This document shows, one piece after another, positions 43,536 through 54,860 of a stretch of DNA of 64,000 nucleotides. Origin of the DNA: Microstegium vimineum (taxonomy: Eukaryota > Streptophyta > Magnoliopsida > Poales > Poaceae). The stretch lies in assembly GCA_022036555.1 (NCBI GenBank), contig CM039126.1, positions 11,349,422-11,413,421 of the forward strand. The letters run 5' to 3'. Position numbers and translations under genes: made by a program. Every line of letters begins with the position of its first letter. Position 1 is the first letter of the stretch. A model generated the notes under the pieces. That model did not search any database. It saw only the letters and a list, made by a program, of their open reading frames with translations, and was not told the DNA's origin.

Positions 43536-44769
43536 TTAGGGATAGAAACAATGTAGTTGTTCGATGTTCCATGCGTTGGTGAGGATCTCGCCCTTTTCGT
43601 TCTTCAGTTTGTAAGTGCCGGGCTTCAGCACCTCTGCCACGATGAAGGGTCCCTCCCAAGGTGGCGTCAGCTTGTGACGTCCCTTGTTGCTTTGTCGGCG
43701 GCGCAGAACGAGGTCGCCGACGTCGAGGTCCCTTTTGCGTACGTTTTTGTCGTGGTAGCGCCGCAGCGTCTGCTGGTACTTTGCCGACTTGAAGAGGGAC
43801 ACGTCTCGGGCTTCCTCGAGCTGGTCGAGGGAGTCCTCTCGGGCTGCTGTGTTGGCTTGCTCGTTGTAGGCCTTTAGTTGAGGGGACCCGTACTCGAGGT
43901 CAGTGGGGAGGACGGCCTCGGACCCATAGACCAAGAAGAATGGAGAGAACCTCGTGGCTCGACTTGGTGTCGTTCGGACATAGAACAGCGGGCAGCTCGT
44001 CGACCCATCTCTTGCCATGTCTGTTTAGCCGGTCGAAGATCCTTGGCTTTAGGCCCTGCAAAACCATACCATTGGCGCGCTCGACCTGGCCGTTAGTTCG
44101 AGGGTGGGCGACTGCAGACCAATTCACCCTGAGATGGTGGTGGTCACAGAAGTCTAGGAACTTTTGGCCGGTGAACTGGGTGCCGTTGTCGGTGATGATG
44201 ACGTTGGGGACCCCGAAGCGGTGGATGATGTCGGTGAAGAATAGCACGGCTTGTCGAGACTGGATGTTGGCGATGGGTCGAGCCTCGATCCACTTCGAGA
44301 ACTTGTCTACAGCCACAAGGAGGTGGGTGTGGCCACCTTTGGTTCTCTTCAGGGGGCCAACCATATCGAGCCCCCATACTGCGAACGGCCAGGTTATGGG
44401 TATCATCTGAAGAGCTTGGGCGGGTAGATGGGTCTGCCTGGCATAGAATTGGCATCCCTTGCAAGACCGGACAAGTTTGGTAGCGTCGATGATGGCTGTA
44501 GGCCAGTAGAAGCCTTGTCGAAAGGCGCTTCCTACCAGCGTTCTTGGCGCCGCGTGGTGGCCGCAAGCCCCCGAGTGTAGGTCCTTCAGTAGTGCCCTCC
44601 CATCCTGGAGGGTGAGGCAGCGTTGAAGTATCCCGGTAGGGCTGCGTCGGTATAGCTCGTGGCCATCCCCATACAAGACGTAGGTTTTGGCGCGTCGGGC
44701 TATACGGCGGGCTTTAGTGCGGTCCTCAGGGAGCTCACCCCGTATCAGATACTTGAGGTAGGGTGCACG
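43536..44769 (-). pseudogene. Tat integrase
   Basis: Frames 43900-44676 and 43536-44018. The zinc domain includes CGHHAAPRTL and CKGCQFYARQ. The catalytic core has D (VWGLDMVGPLK), D (IITDNGTQFTGQ) and E (RTNGQVERANGM). The C-terminal frame has TPSRATRFSPFFLVYGSEAV and the GDLVLRRRQSNKGRHKLTPP segment, ending in WNIEQLHCFYP. One frame change lies near 43960. A TAG at 44770, where Trp is expected, separates it from RNase H. Confidence 0.88.
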
Positions 44770-46713
44770 CTAGTCCATCGAGGGGGTCGGTGTTGTGGCC
44801 ATTCCGTCGATCTCCATGACTTCTTCCCCGTTCGAGGGGGGATCGGTCGAGGGGGGTGGATCAACCCCTCGCTCGAGGGCGGGAGCCCTCGAGCCTAGGT
44901 CGACGGACGGCTCGTGAAGGTCCCTTGAGAAGACGTCGGGAGGGACCGTACCTCTGGTTGACGCAATTTTGGCCAGCTCGTCGGCAGCTTCGTTGTATCG
45001 GTGGGCGGTGTGGTTGAGCTCGAGGCCGTAGAATTTGTCCTCGAGCCTTCGGACCTCCTTGCAGTAGGCCTCCATCTTGGGGTCATGGAAGCTTGAATCT
45101 TTCATCACCTGGTCGATCACCAACTGAGAGTCCCCCCGCACGTCGAGGCGTCGAACCCCGAGCTCGATGGCAATGCGCAGACCGTTGACGAGGGCCTCGT
45201 ACTCGGCTACGTTGTTGGAGGCGGGGAAGTGGAGACGGATGACGTAGCGCATGTGAACCCCGGAGGGTGATATGAATAGCAATCCGGCGCCAGCCCCCGT
45301 CTTCATCAACGATCCGTCGAAGTACATGGTCCAGAGTTCGGTCTGAACTTGTGCCGGGGGTAGTTGGGTGTCGGTCCACTCTGCAATGAAATCTGCCAAT
45401 ACCTGAGACTTGATGGCCTTCCGAGGGGCGTAGGAGAGGGTTTCCCCCATGAGCTCGACCGACCACTTGGCTATTCTTCCAGACGCCTCCCGGTTCTGGA
45501 TTATCTCTCCGAGGGGGAAAGATGAGACCACAGTAACCGAGTGGCCTAGGAAATAGTGCTGGAGCTTGCGCCGAGTGAGGACGATGGCGTACAACAGCTT
45601 CTGTATGTGGGGGTATCTCGTCTTGGTCTTGGAAAGTACTTCGCTCATGAAGTAGACAGGCCTCTGAACCGGCAGGGCGTGTCCTTCTTCCGCCCTCTCA
45701 ACCACTACGGCAACGCTGACTACCTGGGTAGTTGCTGCGACATAGAGCAAGAGGGGCTCGGCCGGGCTCGAGGGTATCAAGACAGGTGACGAGGTGAGCA
45801 AGGCTTTGAGCTTCGAGAGCGATTCCTTGGCCTCGGCGGTCCACGCGAAGTGTTCCGTTTTCTTCAGGAGGCGGTAAAGGGGTAGTGCCTTTTCTCCGAG
45901 CCTCGAGATGAACCGGCTGAGGGCGGCGAGGCACCCCATGACCCTCTGTACGCTCTTAAGGTCGTTGATCGGGCCCATCCTTGTGATTGCGGTTACCTTC
46001 TCGGGATTGGCCTCGATCCCGCATTGGGAAACTATGTACCCTAGGAGCATGCCTCGAGGGACCCCGAAGACACACTTCTCAGGGTTTAGTTTTATGCGAT
46101 TTGCCCTGAGGCACCCAAACGCGATCTCGAGATCCCCGGCCAGGTTTCCGACTGTTTTGGACTTGACCACGATGTCATCGACGTAGGCCTCGACGGTCGA
46201 CCCTATGTGTTTCCCAAAGACATGGAGCATGCATCACTGATATGTGGCTCTGGTGTTTCGCAAACCGAAGGGCATAGTGAGGTAGCAAAACATGCCAAAG
46301 GGGGTGATGAAGGAAGTCGCGAGCTAATCGGATTCCCTCATCTTTATTTGGTGGTAGCCAGAATACGCGTCAAGGAAGCAGAGAGTTTCACATCCCGCAG
46401 TGGAATCTACTATTTGATCGATACGTGGTAATGGAAAAGGAACCTTGGGACATGCTTTATTTAAACTAGTGTAGTCTACACACATCCTATCCTTCCCATT
46501 CTTTTTCTTGACAAGTACGGGATTTGCTAACCACTCGGGATGATGTACCTCCTTGATGAATCCAGCCTTCAAAAGCTTATCGACCTCCTCCCCGATGACC
46601 CTGCGCTTCTCCTCGTCGAAACGGCGCAGCCGTTGCTTCACGTCGGCATTCGGATGTCCAAGGAGTGCTCGGCGACCTCCCTCGGAATGCCCGACATATC
46701 TGAGGGACTCCAT
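44770..46713 (-). pseudogene. Tat reverse transcriptase-RNase H
   Basis: 46324-46713 holds the RT fingers (NPVLVKKKNGKDRMCVDYTS, FLDAYSGYHQIKM). 44770-46230 holds the catalytic AYVDDIVVKS, the thumb and connection, and RNase H with YFDGSLMKTGAGAG, NNVAEYEALVNGL and RGDSQLVIDQV. The two are one reading frame broken by TAG at 46324 and TGA at 46234, positions where relatives have Gln and Arg. Confidence 0.9.
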
Positions 46714-46868
46714 GCAAACACATCGGCATTCACACGGAGAAAGTCGACGAGCACGGCTTCCTATTTAGGCTCGAGGGTGGCGCTGATCGTCAGCACCTTC
46801 CCATCCGCGTGGCCGGGGTCGAGCGGGACAGTCTTGGTGTCTTCCGTCGGCTTGAAGTTGCCGGCGTG

Positions 46869-47432
46869 TCACTTGGGGTCAGGGATCTCCCTGGACAAGT
46901 TGTCGAGGGTCGCGAGGACGGCCAACTCTTCGACGGCTTCGGCGTTTTCCACGCACTCGACGTCGCAGTCGTATGCGTGTTCGAAGGAGGTGCCGACGGT
47001 GATGACCCCCATGGGCCCTGGCATCTTCAGCTTGAGGTAGGCGTAGTTCGGGATTACCTTGAACTTGGCGTACCCTGGTCGACCGATGATGGCGTGGTAG
47101 ATGCCACGAAACGCAACCACCTCGAAGGTCAGCTCTTCCTTTCGGAAGTTCGAGGGGACGCCGAAGCAGACGGGTAGCTTGACGCGGCCGATCGGGAGTG
47201 CCTTCTTTCCTAGGACGACTCCGTGGAATGCCCCCGCACTGGGCGAGAGCACGGTCCTCGGGATCCCCAGGAGGTCGAGGGTCGCGGCGTAGATGATGTT
47301 GAGGCTGCTTCGCCCATCCATAAGTACCTTTGTGAGGCGGGTATTGAGTACGATCGGGTCAACGACGAGCGGGTAGACCCCTGCATTGGGCACGTCCTCG
47401 GGGTGGTCATCCTGGTCGAAGGTGATCGGCAT
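46869..47432 (-). CDS. Tat aspartic protease
   Basis: 187 codons. The active-site motif reads KVLMDGRSSLNIIYAATL; Tat proteases usually have DGGSS, so the second Gly is replaced by Arg. A later block GIYHAIIGRPGYAKFKVIPNYAYLKLKMPG is typical. With Arg beside the catalytic Asp, activity is doubtful. It lies between RT and gag in normal order. Confidence 0.8.
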   Translation of the reverse strand: MPITFDQDDHPEDVPNAGVYPLVVDPIVLNTRLTKVLMDGRSSLNIIYAATLDLLGIPRTVLSPSAGAFHGVVLGKKALPIGRVKLPVCFGVPSNFRKEELTFEVVAFRGIYHAIIGRPGYAKFKVIPNYAYLKLKMPGPMGVITVGTSFEHAYDCDVECVENAEAVEELAVLATLDNLSREIPDPK

Positions 47433-48425
47433 GTGTGACCAGTCGAGATATCGAGGGGCCTGGGCTCGAATGGAGAAGACCTCTCGACGCTCCCTCTTAC
47501 GCTAACGCGTGCTGAGTCGATTCGAGGGTCCCCCATAGATCATGTAGCAGTCGTGAATCTCGGGGAATCCCCCGTTCTTGCCGTTGTCCCCGCCGTGCGG
47601 ATCCCCCTTCTTGTCGTCTTTCTTGAAGCTGGGGGGGATTGAAGTGCTTTTTAAGCATGCGACAGTCCTCGAGACGGTGGTTGGCTGGTCCCATATGATA
47701 GGGCACGGCTCCTTCAACATTTTGTCGAAGACGCCCCCGTCGAGAGGGGGCCCTCGAGGCTTCTTCTTGTCCACCGCAGCGACAAGATCATCGGGCTCGA
47801 CGTTGCGTCGACCGACTGGTTCTTCTTTTTCTTCTTCTTGCTGTTGTTGTCGTTGTTATTGTTCTTGGGCCCATTGTTCTTCTTGGGCCCGTTGTTCGAG
47901 CCCCCGGGCTCGTCCGCCCTGGCCTTCCCCTTGTCAGGGGATGCATGGAAGAATGCGCCAACAACTTCGTCGCCGGCTGCGTAGTTGGCGATGATGTCCA
48001 TGAGCTCGTTGGCCGTCTTGGGGGTGTTCCGTCCCAGTTCCCGCACCAACTCCTTGCAGGTCGTTCCAGTAATGAACACTGGGATGACGTCGTGGTCGGA
48101 GATGTGGGTTAGCGCGGTACGCTGCTTCGGGTGAAGGCGCGGAGGGTCTCCCCTGGCTTCTACTTGCAGCTGCGGAGATCCCAGGGGTTCCCTGGCCGCT
48201 CGTAGGTGCCCTTGAAGTTTCCCTCAAAGATCCTGACTAGGTCGGGCCAGTCTTGGATCAAGTCTGGGGGTAGCTCCTCGAGCCATCTACGAGCGGTGTC
48301 GGAGAGGAAGAGCGGGAGTTGCCGAATGATGATGTGGTCATTGTCGGCTTCTCCTAGCTGACATGCCAGCCTCAAATCAGCAAGCCAGAGCTCCGGCTTG
48401 GTTTCGCCGTTGTACTTGACTAGGC
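47433..48425 (-). pseudogene. Tat gag, frame-broken and N-truncated
   Basis: Overlapping frames carry Gag blocks: VKYNGETKPELWLADLRLACQLG and WPDLVRIFEGNFKGTY (48160-48462), VRELGRNTPKTANELMDI and a Lys/Asn-rich segment (47714-48079), and a C-terminal CPIIWDQP region (47502-47774). The first 14 residues of the 48160-48462 frame come from chromovirus LTR sequence, not from Gag. Confidence 0.75.
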
Positions 48426-49648
48426 TGGCCGGAGAAGAAGACCAGCGCGGCGGCACCTCCATTTCCGGCGGTTAGAAGCTCGCCGGAGTTCAATGAAATC
48501 GACCGTCCGGCCTCCGTTTCGAAATCCGAAAGCATGGGGAGGAAGAGGAGAGCGAGGCAAGTGCGATGGTGCACGTGGACGAACTCAGGGAGGTTAGTAG
48601 ATGTAGCACAGCGGTGCGCCATGGCTGGCGGCGTGCTGCGCTCACAGAACGGGTACTAGGGCCACGAATTCACCAAATTAAAGGCTCAGGGAGGAAGAGG
48701 GATGGATTGCGCAGAGGACGGAGACGTCTCAGGGAGGGTGGTCGACGGCAACCGCGGACGGTGAACTCGGACATGGCCGGCGATGTCTCTGTGGCCATGG
48801 TTAAACAAATTGGGGAACGGGGTTAGACTCTGGATGATCGCCGGAAGGACGCAGGTTCGAAAAGAGACTCACCGAAGCAAATCCACGGAAAGAGACGGGT
48901 CGAGGACCGCGATGTCACCCCGATGGCGGTCGGCGAGAGCAGGGACTCCGCCGACAGACTTCTGCGGCCTACCACAAGAGGGAGAGAAGGGTTCAGTTAA
49001 CCCGAGGAGTACATGGACGTCAGCGCGGTGTTTGGCGCGGAGCTTACCGAGGTGGTCTAGCTCTGGGTGACCTTCTCGGCGATGGCGGCGGCGTTCAGCT
49101 ATGGCGAACAAAGGGGAGAGGATAGGGGAAACAGGGTCTGCGCTCCTCTTTGTAGCACTGGCTGGAGAGGAAACACGGGAGATGCGGGGCGAGTCTCAAG
49201 GGGGTGTGCGCGGGGCGACGTGCAGGCGGTTGTGGCTCTGCACTCCGAACGGCGCGGGAGGTAGGGGATGGCGCTGACCTGTGGGGCCAAGAGGCAGAGA
49301 GAGAAAGGAGGGAGGGGCGGTTGCCTGGCCCTGGAGTGCGCGCGGCTAGGCCTGCGCAGCTGGGCCGAGCGGGAGAAGAGGGGAGAGGAGGGAGTTTTTT
49401 CCTTTTTTTAAATTTCAAACCATTTCCAAAACCTTTCTCAAAATAATTTGAATTCATTTGAACAATGCTTTGCAACACAGTCATCACAATAAAATCATGC
49501 AGCAGCATGTATGCATCAACATGTTACTAAACTAGGAGTTGATTTTAAATCGATAAATTTTATTATTTTCCTAACTGAAATGCTCACACAATTCATTAAT
49601 AAAACATTTTCAACTATTTTAAATGCAAGCAATTTCGTGGGTGTTACA
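48426..49648 (-). repeat. Chromovirus 3' LTR, truncated
   Basis: 1223 bp matching 57837-59105, with small substitutions and two indels of about 17 and 25 bp. Begins (minus strand) TGTAACACCC. The remaining nearly 2 kb of the LTR was removed at the joint with Tat gag. Open frames on both strands here are not genes. Confidence 0.85.
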
Positions 49649-49664
49649 ATTCTACCCCCCTTAA
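49649..49664 (-). promoter_or_regulatory. Chromovirus polypurine tract
   Basis: Minus strand TTAAGGGGGGTAGAAT abuts the LTR start TGTAACACCC. Confidence 0.85.
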
Positions 49665-49728
49665 AAGGAATCTTGTCCTCAAGATTCAGACGAACTTACT
49701 CAAACAGCTGCGGCTAAGACTTTCTCAG

Positions 49729-50682
49729 GTCTTCTTCTCTTTCCCAAGTAGCCTCGTCTTCAGTGTACCGGTTCCACGGAACCTTGCACATCTTTATAAC
49801 ACGGCTCCTGGTAAATCTTTCTGCTGTTTCTAAGATCCTTATCGTGTACTCTTCATATGTGAGATCTTCCTTTATAGTAAGCTCTTCTAGAGGTATCTAC
49901 TCCTCAGGTACTCTTAAACACTTCTTCAACTGAGACACATGAAAAACATCATGTACTCCTGACAAATTTTAAGGTAACTCTAACTGATAAGCTACCTCTC
50001 CACGTCTCTCGAGAATTTTGAAAGGTCCAACATATCTTGGAGCTAGCTTCCCTTTCATATTGAACCTCTTTACACTTCTCATTGGAGACACTTTCAAATA
50101 CACATAATCTCCAATCTCGAATGACAGACTCCTCCTGCGGGTGTCTGCATAGCTCTTTTGGCGGGATTGTGCAACTCTTAAGTTATCTCTTATTTTTCTT
50201 ACTTGCTCTTCTGCATCTCGAAGAACATCCGATCCAAACACCTGAGTCTCTCCGGTTTGGTTCCAAAATAAAGAAGTTCTGCACTTGCGCCCATACAGAG
50301 CCTCATTTGGTGCCATTTTTAGACTATTCTGATAACTGTTGTTGTAAGAAAATTCAGCATAGGGCAAACTCTTGTCCCAACTGGCACCATGTTGTAATGC
50401 ACATGCTCTCAACATATCTTCCAATATTTGGTTTGTCCTTTCTGTTTGTCCATCACTCTGAGGATGATATGCTGTATTGAAAGTCAATTTTGTTCCCAAA
50501 GATTCATGTAATTTCTGCCAGAACTGTGATGTGAATTGGGTACCACTGTCAGATACAATCTTCTTAGGGATTCCATGTAAGCATACAATCCTTTCCATAT
50601 ATAGCTCCGCTAGTCTTGCGCCTGAGTAGTTAGTCTTCACTGGTAGGAAGTGAGCAACTTTAGTCAAGCGGTCCACGATTAC
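49729..50682 (-). pseudogene. Chromovirus integrase core and chromodomain-like end
   Basis: 49969-50676 has the second Asp (IVSDSGTQFTSQFW) and Glu (SDGQTERTNQIL) of the DDE core, then the GDYVYLKVSPMRSVKRF and LAPRYVGPFKI segments. Beyond the TAA at 49969 the same frame continues with VHDVFHVSQLKKCL, a TAG at 49897, and a C-terminus with YTIRILETAERFTRSRVIKM and ATWEREEDLRK, the chromodomain type of chromoviruses. A TAG at 50683 (Trp expected) splits it from the upstream pol frame. Confidence 0.88.
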
Positions 50683-52782
50683 CTAGATCGAGTCATATCC
50701 TCTCTGTGTACGTGGCAAACCGATAATAAAGTCCATTCCTACTTCTTCCCATTTCCACTCATGTATTTTCATTGGTTGAAGTAAACCGGCAGGTCTTTGG
50801 TGTTCTGCTTTCACTCTTTGACATGTGTCACATAAGGCTACATATTCTACTACATCCCTTTTTAATCCATACCACCAATACTTCACTTTTAGATCTAGGT
50901 ACATCTTGGTACTTCCAGGATGTATAGAGTAAGCAGAATCATGTGCTTCTCGAAGTATGGCATCACGGATAGACTTTACTTCGGGAACACATATTCTCTT
51001 TCCAAACCACAAAGTACCTTCATCATCCATCCTGAAACCTGGAGCTTTCCCTAGCACTATATTCTCCGCAATATCTTTTAGTCTCTGATCTTCCAACTGA
51101 CCTTTACGTATCTCTTGTTCTAGAGTGGGTTCTATGGTCATCTCCATGGTATTAATGGTAAATCCCAAGTTAAGATATTCCACATCAGCATGCAACTCGG
51201 CAGGCATAAGCTTCATTCTTAACACATTATCATAACTCTTCCTGCTAAGTGCATCAGCCACTACATTTGCCTTACCTGGATGATAATGCAGGTCCAACTC
51301 ATAATCTTTGATCAGCTCTAGCCAGCGACGCTGTCTCAGATTTAGATTTAACTGAGTGAAGATATATTTCAAACTCTTATGATCTGTATAGATATCACAC
51401 TTATGCCCTATTAGATAATGTCTCCATATCTTTAGAGCATGTACTACTGCTGCCAATTCTAAGTCATGAGTAGGATAATTCAGCTCATGCTTTCTCAACT
51501 GCCTGGATGCATATGCCACAACTTTCCCTTCTTGCATAAGAACACATCCAAGGCCTAGACGAGAGGCATCACAGTAGATTGAGAAACTCTTGTTCAAATC
51601 TGGTAGTGTCAGTACTGGGGCTATGGTCAACCTTTTCTTCAACTCCTCAAAGTTCGTTTGACATTTGTCAGACCACACAAACTTGGCACTTTTCTCTAGC
51701 AGGGCTGTCATTGGTTTAGCTAGTTTTGAAAACCCTTCAATGAACCTCCTATAGTATCCAACCAAACCCAGGAAACTATGGATTTCGGTCACATTGGTTG
51801 GAGGGTTCCAATTTAGAACATCTCGCACCTTACTTGGGTCTACTGCTATACCTCCATTAGAGACTACGTGACCCAAGAAAGACACTTCTCTCAACAAAAA
51901 CTCACATTTGCTTCTCTTTGCATAGAGCTGGTTTTCTCTGAGCTTTTGCAAGACCATCCTCAGATGTTCAGCATGCTCCTCTTTAGTTTTAGAGAAGACT
52001 AGAATGTCATCAATGAACACTACCACAAACTTATCCAAAAACTCCATGAACACCTTGTTCATCATGTACATAAAGTACGCAGGTGCATTAGTCAGCCCGA
52101 AGGACATGACTGTGTACTCATATAGCTCATATCTTGTGGTAAAGGTTGTCTTATGTATGTCTGCCGCTCAGATTTTTAATTGGTGGTATCTAGAGCGGAG
52201 ATCAATTTTAGAGAACACACAAGCACCTTTCAACAAGTCAAACAAATCATCTATTCTAGGCAAGGGATACTTATTCTTGATGGTAACTTCATTAAGAGAC
52301 CGATAATCCACACACATTCTCCTAGTACCATCTTTCTTATCCACAAATATAACTGGTGCTCCCCAAGGTGAAGAACTAGGGTGGATAAAACCCTTTTCTT
52401 GTAATTCACTAATTTGTTTCTTAAGTTCTTCTAATTCTTTTACTCCCATTCTATAAGGTCTTGTAGCTATGGGTGCAGTACCGGGTAGAAGTTCAATAAG
52501 AAACTCAACATCACGATCAGGTGGCATACCTGGCAACTCATCGGGGAACACATTCGGAAATTCCTCTACCACTTGTTCCTCATCAATGGCATCTTTAGAT
52601 AACTGGTTCAGAGTGGCTTTTGGTGGTGCTTGCATTTCCACCTCAACACACATCCTACCCCCATTAGGTGGTGTCACAACAATAGATCTCTCCTGACACG
52701 GAATCACTGTCCGGTGTTGTTTCATCCAATCCATTCCCACAATAAGATCTATTCCAGCTGTTGGTATCACAACTGGACTCAC
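50683..52782 (-). pseudogene. Chromovirus protease end, RT, RNase H and integrase zinc domain
   Basis: 52168-52782 holds the post-protease region (GIDLIVGMDWMKQH) and RT start (MCVDYRSLNEVTIKNKYPLP). 50683-52107 holds MSFGLTNAP, catalytic VVFIDDILVFS, RNase H (IYCDASRLGLGCVL, ELAAVVHALKIW), HYHPGKANVVADALSRKS, the integrase zinc-binding domain (HDSAYSIHPG, CDTCQRVK) and its first catalytic Asp (EVGMDFIIGLP). A TGA at 52168 interrupts RT. Confidence 0.9.
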
Positions 52783-52790
52783 TTCAAAGT

Positions 52791-54166
52791 CTACCCCCTT
52801 AGGGTAAGTCTAGTGGAAGGACTCCAAACAGAAGCTGGTATGCTACCCCCCGGTGAATTTACTTGCATACGGTTTTTCATGGCACGTAAAAATATACTAT
52901 GCATTCTAACAAAAGCCTCAGATATGAAAGAATGCGAAGCACCAGAATCAAAGAGTACGGTAGCGGGGAATGAGTTGACATTAAACGTACCCATCCTGAC
53001 CTCAGATGCCTCCTAAGTGGTTTTAGCGGACACATGGTTCACTCTTCCAGTGTTTGGGGGTGGCTGGTACCTTCCTTTCTGCTGGTTGTTCTGGTTCTGG
53101 GGTGCCTGCTGGTTCTGCTTCTCAGGGCAATTGTAAGACAGATGCCCTTCTTTCCCACAATGGTAACACTTGTTGTTGTTACTGTTGTTGCTATTGTTGG
53201 GGTTGTTGTTCTTCACTGCTGAAGCATTTGAGTTCACTTGGCGCTGAGCTTGGTTAGAGGCATGCTGAGGTGAGCGCTGGCCTTCATACTGCTACTGACC
53301 TTGAGGGCGCTGTTGGAACTGGTTGCGCTGAGGGAACTGACCTCTGTTCCACTGGTTAGTCTGTCCTTGGCTTCTCTGCTGAAAACTATGCTGTGGGTAG
53401 GGCCGAGGGCGAGTGTTGCTGCCCGAAGCCTGACCCTGTAGCTTCCTCTCCTTAGCTTCCATCTCACAACGCTTGTTATCGATCACAATAACGCGATTCA
53501 CAAGCACCTGATAGTTGGGGTACTCATTTGACATGAGCTGGAGCTGAAGACGATAGAGTCCCTTAAGGAACCTGCGCTGCTTCTCGCTATCCACCGCCAC
53601 TTCATGGGGAGCATAGCGTGACAACTGAGCAAACTTGTCACGGTACTCAGCCACTATCATTGAGCCTTGCTTGAGAGATCTAAACTCTTCTTGCTTCAAC
53701 TCAATCATACCTTCATGGATGTGGTATGATCTGAAGTTCTCTTTAAACTCCTGCCAACTGACATCAGGAGCATCATGAGGACGCCCATACTGGAAAGACT
53801 CCCACCAATCTTGGGCTGCCCCTTGCAACTGTCCTGAGGCATACAACACCTTTTCCACGTCATTGCATTGTGCTATGTTCAGCTGCTTCTCTACTGCACG
53901 TAGCCAATCATCTGCATCCAATGGGTCGGATGCGTGGGTGAAGATGGGAGGTTGTCCCTTCATGAACTCTCCTCTTTTGTCCCTAACTTGGACTAGAGGT
54001 AGCACTCCTGCAGGCTTGTTGTCCAAGCGCTGCATCATAGCCTACATCAGTTGTGCCTGCATGCCCATTAGTTGTTCCACTAACACAGCAGGCGGTGGCG
54101 GTGATGGGTTAACAGGAGCTCCACGTCCACGGCCACGTCCACGAGCTCTAGCACCTCTGTCGTCCA
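52791..54166 (-). pseudogene. Chromovirus Gag and protease active site
   Basis: Gag probably starts at 54166 (MDDRGARARGRGRGRG). The core (53292-54038) has DADDWLRAVEKQLN, AQDWWESF and FLKGLYRLQLQL, then a Gln/Arg-rich tail. The zinc knuckle is CYHCGKEGHLSYNC in 53013-53237. The protease active site is VLFDSGASHSFIS in 52791-52994. TAG codons at 54042 and 53292 replace expected Gln; a frame change lies near 52795. Confidence 0.88.
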
Positions 54167-54239
54167 TCTGTTATTCAGCAAAGATGCAAGGTTTAGGAAA
54201 GATTGTATTACTTATAACATGTTTGTGTCATATATAGAA

Positions 54240-54860
54240 CGAAACTGAACTTTTCTGGACATGATGTTACAATAGCAGTGCAGTAAAATGCTTATAACTC
54301 AAGTTCCAGAACTCAAACAAAGATTTAGCTTATATGGCTGGAAAGATCAGAAGGTCCTCTACAACTTTCGTGTTCATTTGATTTTCAGATTCTGTAGCTA
54401 AATTAGTCAAAAACTCGAAACAACCAAGTCTGTTCAGGTTCACGGACTGCGTAGTAAGACCAACTTGCAACAACAATATCTCTTAGCTCAGAACAGATAT
54501 GAGGTTGGTTCATGCGGCGTTGGAAAGGTACAGATGTCTAGCTTCTGTTGTAAAATTTCATCAACATTTCATTCACGGATCTGGAGATATACAGCAAAGA
54601 ACAGCTATTGCTCCAGAAAAACAGCACAACAGATATATGACAAGATCAACCCAACTGATATTATCAAGCATTAAACTTAAAGATCCGACTTGTGAGACTT
54701 GTGGACAGGCCCACAATTTCCCACACTAACAAACAAGCAAAGATCCAAATCAACCAAGTTCATAATCATAAACATTAAGACATCAAGTTCATCAATCACA
54801 AAAGACTAAGATAGACTCGCACTACTACGCTTTATTACTAAGAGGGAAAGACTTCATATT
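54240..54860. other. Noncoding stretch between ORF0 and gag
   Basis: No coding motif. In element orientation it follows the ORF0 stop and precedes the gag start. Confidence 0.5.

Larger units (their letters stand above)
35690..48425 (-). mobile_element. Tat-lineage gypsy element, 5' end deleted
   Basis: On the plus strand the order is 3' LTR (35690-36918), three polypurine-hairpin modules, a tandem repeat region, a plus-strand antisense gene (38662-42977), a spacer, integrase, RNase H, RT, protease and gag. The gag N-terminus, primer site and 5' LTR are missing beyond 48425. The antisense gene between integrase and LTR is diagnostic for Tat/Grande-type elements. Confidence 0.88.
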
